Below are positions 14,007 through 16,000 of a stretch of 16,000 nucleotides of DNA, piece by piece (position 1 is the first letter of the stretch; each line of letters begins with the position of its first letter). The stretch spans positions 1 to 16,000 of the forward strand of contig JAEYUL010000163.1 of the NCBI GenBank assembly GCA_023432565.1, in the 5' to 3' direction. Under the pieces are notes generated by a model. It was not told the origin of the DNA, searched no databases, and saw only the letters and a program-made list of their open reading frames with translations. The position numbers and the translations under genes are program-made. This DNA is from Actinomycetes bacterium (GTDB taxonomy: Bacteria > Actinomycetota > Actinomycetes > Actinomycetales > Cellulomonadaceae).

Positions 14007-14012
14007 CGCGCC

Positions 14013-14366
14013 ATGGGTCTGTTCCGCCGGTCGTCGCGTCGCGCGCGCGACGCCTCCGCGCCTGCCGGGGTGTCGCAGAAGGAGGCGCGCGACGCCACGC
14101 TCGCGCACCTGCAGGAGTTCACGCGCACCCGGGTCGGCGTCGAGGCCTACGTCGAGCCCGAGACCAACGTCACGCCGACGACGGTCATGCTCGTGGCCAC
14201 CGACGGCGAGTGGACGCGGCGACGGGTGCCCGACGTGCGCACCGCGCTCGCCCTGGCCCGGACCCTCGGGATCCCCGTGTACGACGTGCAGCGCACGGGG
14301 TACCCCCAGCGCGTCAGGGACTGGAACGCACGTCAGCGCATCGAGCGACGCCGCGCGTCCTCGTGA
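14013..14366 (+). CDS. Conserved-looking 117-residue protein of unknown function
   Basis: A short basic N-terminus (GLFRRSSRRARD) precedes a compact soluble domain: VSQKEARDATLAHLQEF (helix), VGVEAYVEPETNVTPTTVMLVATDGEWTR (strands), VRTALALARTLGIPVYDVQRTGYPQRVRDW (helix and strand), then a basic end. There is no membrane segment or cofactor motif. I recall similar proteins beside pepA in Micrococcales, sometimes loosely labelled oxidoreductase without supporting motifs, so I give no function. The start is fixed by the TACCCT-N6-ATG arrangement. The basic ends would suit nucleic-acid or membrane-surface contact, but that is speculation. Confidence 0.75.
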   Translation: MGLFRRSSRRARDASAPAGVSQKEARDATLAHLQEFTRTRVGVEAYVEPETNVTPTTVMLVATDGEWTRRRVPDVRTALALARTLGIPVYDVQRTGYPQRVRDWNARQRIERRRASS

Positions 14367-14373
14367 GCCGTGC

Positions 14374-14386
14374 GTGCCCGCGGCAC
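14374..14386 (+). terminator. Weak hairpin after the 117-residue gene
   Basis: GTGCC-CGC-GGCAC forms a 5-base stem with a 3-base loop, eight bases after the stop codon. No T-tract follows. It is a possible terminator only. Confidence 0.2.
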
Positions 14387-14408
14387 CCACGCGCACCCGA
14401 GTCGTGGG

Positions 14409-14437
14409 ATGACTGTTCCGAGCATCACACCGATAAT
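14409..14437 (+). promoter_or_regulatory. Sigma-70-type promoter for lpdA
   Basis: ATGACT (14409-14414, four of six matches to TTGACA) and GATAAT (14432-14437, five of six to TATAAT) are separated by exactly 17 bases. This is the best -35/-10 pair in the window. Transcription would start near 14444, giving a leader of about 110 bases before the lpdA GTG. Confidence 0.6.
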
Positions 14438-14556
14438 CCCGGGGCTCGGGTTCGTTCGGCCGCGACGAGGATGACAAGATGGTCGGCGACTGGGCAGAGC
14501 CACGCCTCGAGCGTGCGCGCTGCCAACCCGTCGTCCTTGAGCTGAGGAGTCTGCAC

Positions 14557-15942
14557 GTGGCCGAGACCACCGGCACCGCCTTCGACATCGTCGTCCTGGG
14601 AGCGGGAAGCGGTGGCTACGCGGCCGCCCTGCGTTCCGCCCAGCTCGGCAAGACCGTCGCCCTCGTCGAGGCCGACAAGGTCGGCGGGACGTGCCTGCAC
14701 AAGGGATGCATCCCCACGAAGGCCCTCCTGCACGCGGCCGAGCTCGCCGACAACGCACGTGAGGGTGCGCACTACGGCGTGCACAGCACGCTCGACCACG
14801 TCGACATGGCGGGCGTGAACCAGTACAAGGACACGGTCGTCGGCGGCCTGTTCAAGGGCCTGCAGGGCCTCATCAAGTCGCGCGGCATCACGGTGGTCGA
14901 GGGCTACGGCAAGCTCACCGGCCCGAACACCGTCGAGGTGAACGGACAGACGCTGACCGGTGAGCACATCGTGCTCGCCACGGGCTCCTACGCCCGCTCG
15001 CTGCCCGGGCTCGAGATCGGCGGCCGCGTCATCACGTCCGACCAGGCGCTGCAGCTCGACTGGATCCCGCAGTCGGCGATCATCCTCGGCGGCGGCGTGA
15101 TCGGCTCGGAGTTCGCGAGCGTGTGGAAGTCGTTCGGCGCGGACGTCACGATCATCGAGGCGCTGCCGCACCTGGTCCCCAACGAGGACGAGGCGCTGAG
15201 CAAGGCGTTCGAGCGCGCGTTCCGCAAGCGCGGCATCAAGTTCAACCTCGGTGTCCGGTTCGCGGGTGTCACGCAGGACGACGCGGGCGTGCACGTCTCC
15301 CTCGAGGACGGCAAGACCTTCGACGCCGACCTGCTGCTGGTCGCTGTCGGACGCGGCCCGAGCACGGCGGGCCTGGGCTACGAGGAGCAGGGCATCACGC
15401 TCGACCGCGGCTTCGTCATCACCGACGAGAAGTTGCACACGGGTGTCGCCAACATCTGGGCCGTCGGTGACATCGTCCCCGGCCTGCAGCTCGCGCACCG
15501 TGGCTTCGCCCAGGGCATCTTCGTGGCCGAGCAGATCGCGGGCCTGAACCCGCAGCCGATCGTCGAGTCCGGCATCCCGCGCGTCACCTACTCCGAGCCC
15601 GAGGTCGCGTCCGTGGGCGTGACCGAGGCGCGCGCCAAGGAGCTCTACGGCCAGGACGCCGTCGAGACGCTCGAGTACAACCTCGCCGGCAACGGCAAGA
15701 GCAAGATCCTCGGCACGCAGGGGTTCATCAAGCTCGTGCGGCAGAAGGACGGCCCCGTCGTCGGTGTGCACATGATCGGCGCCCGCGTCGGCGAGCTCAT
15801 CGGCGAGGGCCAGCTCATCGTCAACTGGGAGGCGTACCCCGAGGACGTCGCCGCCCTGGTCCACGCCCACCCCACGCAGAACGAGGCGCTCGGCGAGGCC
15901 CACCTGGCCCTCGCCGGCAAGCCGCTGCACGCCCACAACTGA
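14557..15942 (+). CDS. lpdA: Dihydrolipoyl dehydrogenase (E3)
   Basis: FAD flavoprotein disulfide reductase that reoxidises dihydrolipoamide on the E2 subunits of pyruvate, 2-oxoglutarate and branched-chain dehydrogenase complexes, reducing NAD; cytoplasmic. The 461 residues show the FAD motif VVLGAGSGGYAAA (13-24), the redox disulfide GGTCLHKGCIPTKA with C46 and C51, the NAD motif ILGGGVIGSEFAS, the second FAD motif WAVGDIVPGLQLAHRG, and the C-terminal catalytic HPTQNEALGEAH with H438 and E443. The GTG at 14557 is chosen because GAGGAG (14544-14549) lies seven bases upstream. An in-frame ATG at 14479 would add 26 unconserved residues. The E2 gene follows after 27 bases, so E3 and E2 are probably co-transcribed. 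Confidence 0.97.
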   Translation: MAETTGTAFDIVVLGAGSGGYAAALRSAQLGKTVALVEADKVGGTCLHKGCIPTKALLHAAELADNAREGAHYGVHSTLDHVDMAGVNQYKDTVVGGLFKGLQGLIKSRGITVVEGYGKLTGPNTVEVNGQTLTGEHIVLATGSYARSLPGLEIGGRVITSDQALQLDWIPQSAIILGGGVIGSEFASVWKSFGADVTIIEALPHLVPNEDEALSKAFERAFRKRGIKFNLGVRFAGVTQDDAGVHVSLEDGKTFDADLLLVAVGRGPSTAGLGYEEQGITLDRGFVITDEKLHTGVANIWAVGDIVPGLQLAHRGFAQGIFVAEQIAGLNPQPIVESGIPRVTYSEPEVASVGVTEARAKELYGQDAVETLEYNLAGNGKSKILGTQGFIKLVRQKDGPVVGVHMIGARVGELIGEGQLIVNWEAYPEDVAALVHAHPTQNEALGEAHLALAGKPLHAHN

Positions 15943-15969
15943 CCTGGAATCGAAGGAGACGACGCGGTC

Positions 15970-16000
15970 ATGTCCCAGAACGTGCAGCTTCCTGCGCTCG
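15970..16000 (+). CDS. sucB: Dihydrolipoamide acyltransferase E2 (first 10 codons, cut by window edge)
   Basis: Only MSQNVQLPAL is visible, starting at an ATG with AAGGAGA ten bases upstream. This matches the opening of actinobacterial lipoyl-domain E2 proteins (MSENVQMPALGESVTEG type). Together with its place 27 bases after lpdA, it points to the E2 subunit of the 2-oxoglutarate or a related 2-oxo-acid dehydrogenase complex. The exact complex cannot be decided from ten residues, so the symbol is provisional. Confidence 0.7.
   Translation, partial: MSQNVQLPAL

Noticed and set aside
14479..14556. ATG at 14479 as the lpdA start.
   Set aside because: The GTG at 14557 has GAGGAG at seven bases and places the FAD motif at the usual distance. 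It is kept as an alternative in the findings.
1..16000. CRISPR array, tRNA or rRNA genes, insertion sequences, prophage, toxin-antitoxin or defence genes.
   Set aside because: I looked for direct repeats, tRNA-like folds, transposase and integrase motifs and abrupt composition changes and saw none. Every stretch over 300 bases is covered by a gene.

Overview
The window looks like the chromosome of a very high-GC actinobacterium, most likely a member of the Micrococcales such as Cellulomonas or a relative. The evidence is the extreme GC content with G or C at most third codon positions, the frequent GTG starts, long spurious antisense ORFs, several apparently leaderless genes, and actinobacterial families such as DUF3043. 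I see no insertion sequence, phage gene, CRISPR array, tRNA or rRNA, and no change in base composition that suggests recent transfer. The genes are dense and mostly housekeeping.

Layout. Positions 1-797 (minus) hold the N-terminal 265 codons of a type-1 glycerate kinase, cut by the window edge. It diverges from nadA (quinolinate synthase, 899-2119), which is followed after 22 bases by an isocyanide-hydratase-like DJ-1/PfpI protein (2142-2741). A THEM6-like hot-dog thioesterase (2786-3328) comes next. It converges, with a 4-base gap, on a PLP-dependent group II decarboxylase (3333-4706, minus). Upstream of the decarboxylase on the same strand, across a strong hairpin, lies an M20 dipeptidase (4763-6157, minus). 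That gene diverges within 26 bases from a DUF3043 membrane protein (6184-6780), which is followed by an aldo/keto reductase (6867-7874).

The most unusual region is 7878-10283. A MocR regulator (GntR wHTH fused to an aminotransferase fold, 8820-10283) diverges from a two-gene unit: an easily missed 63-residue membrane protein (8567-8758) and a YczE-type membrane protein (7902-8570), overlapping by 4 bases. The 61-base divergent region is built as nested inverted repeats. The YczE protein shows an internal two-fold repeat with a constant 98-residue offset. MocR regulators paired with YczE proteins are a known association; the small protein and the mirror-image control region are the parts worth checking.

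Positions 12371 to 10309 (minus) form a tight four-gene unit: two small membrane proteins, pyrD (quinone-linked dihydroorotate dehydrogenase) and an unknown 69-residue protein, all overlapping or 4 bases apart. To the right lie pepA (12481-13974), a 117-residue conserved-looking unknown (14013-14366), lpdA (14557-15942) and the first ten codons of a dihydrolipoamide acyltransferase (15970 on). These last two supply the E3 and E2 subunits of 2-oxo-acid dehydrogenase complexes. From memory, M. tuberculosis has glycerate kinase, DUF3043, pepB and dlaT in the same order around Rv2205c-Rv2215, so this appears to be an old actinobacterial neighbourhood with genes inserted.

At least five plus-strand genes have a TAnnnT hexamer ending 6-7 bases before the start codon and no Shine-Dalgarno sequence, the expected pattern for leaderless transcripts. 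nadA, the DJ-1 gene, lpdA and the E2 gene have clear Shine-Dalgarno sequences instead. I found no clearly new biological system.
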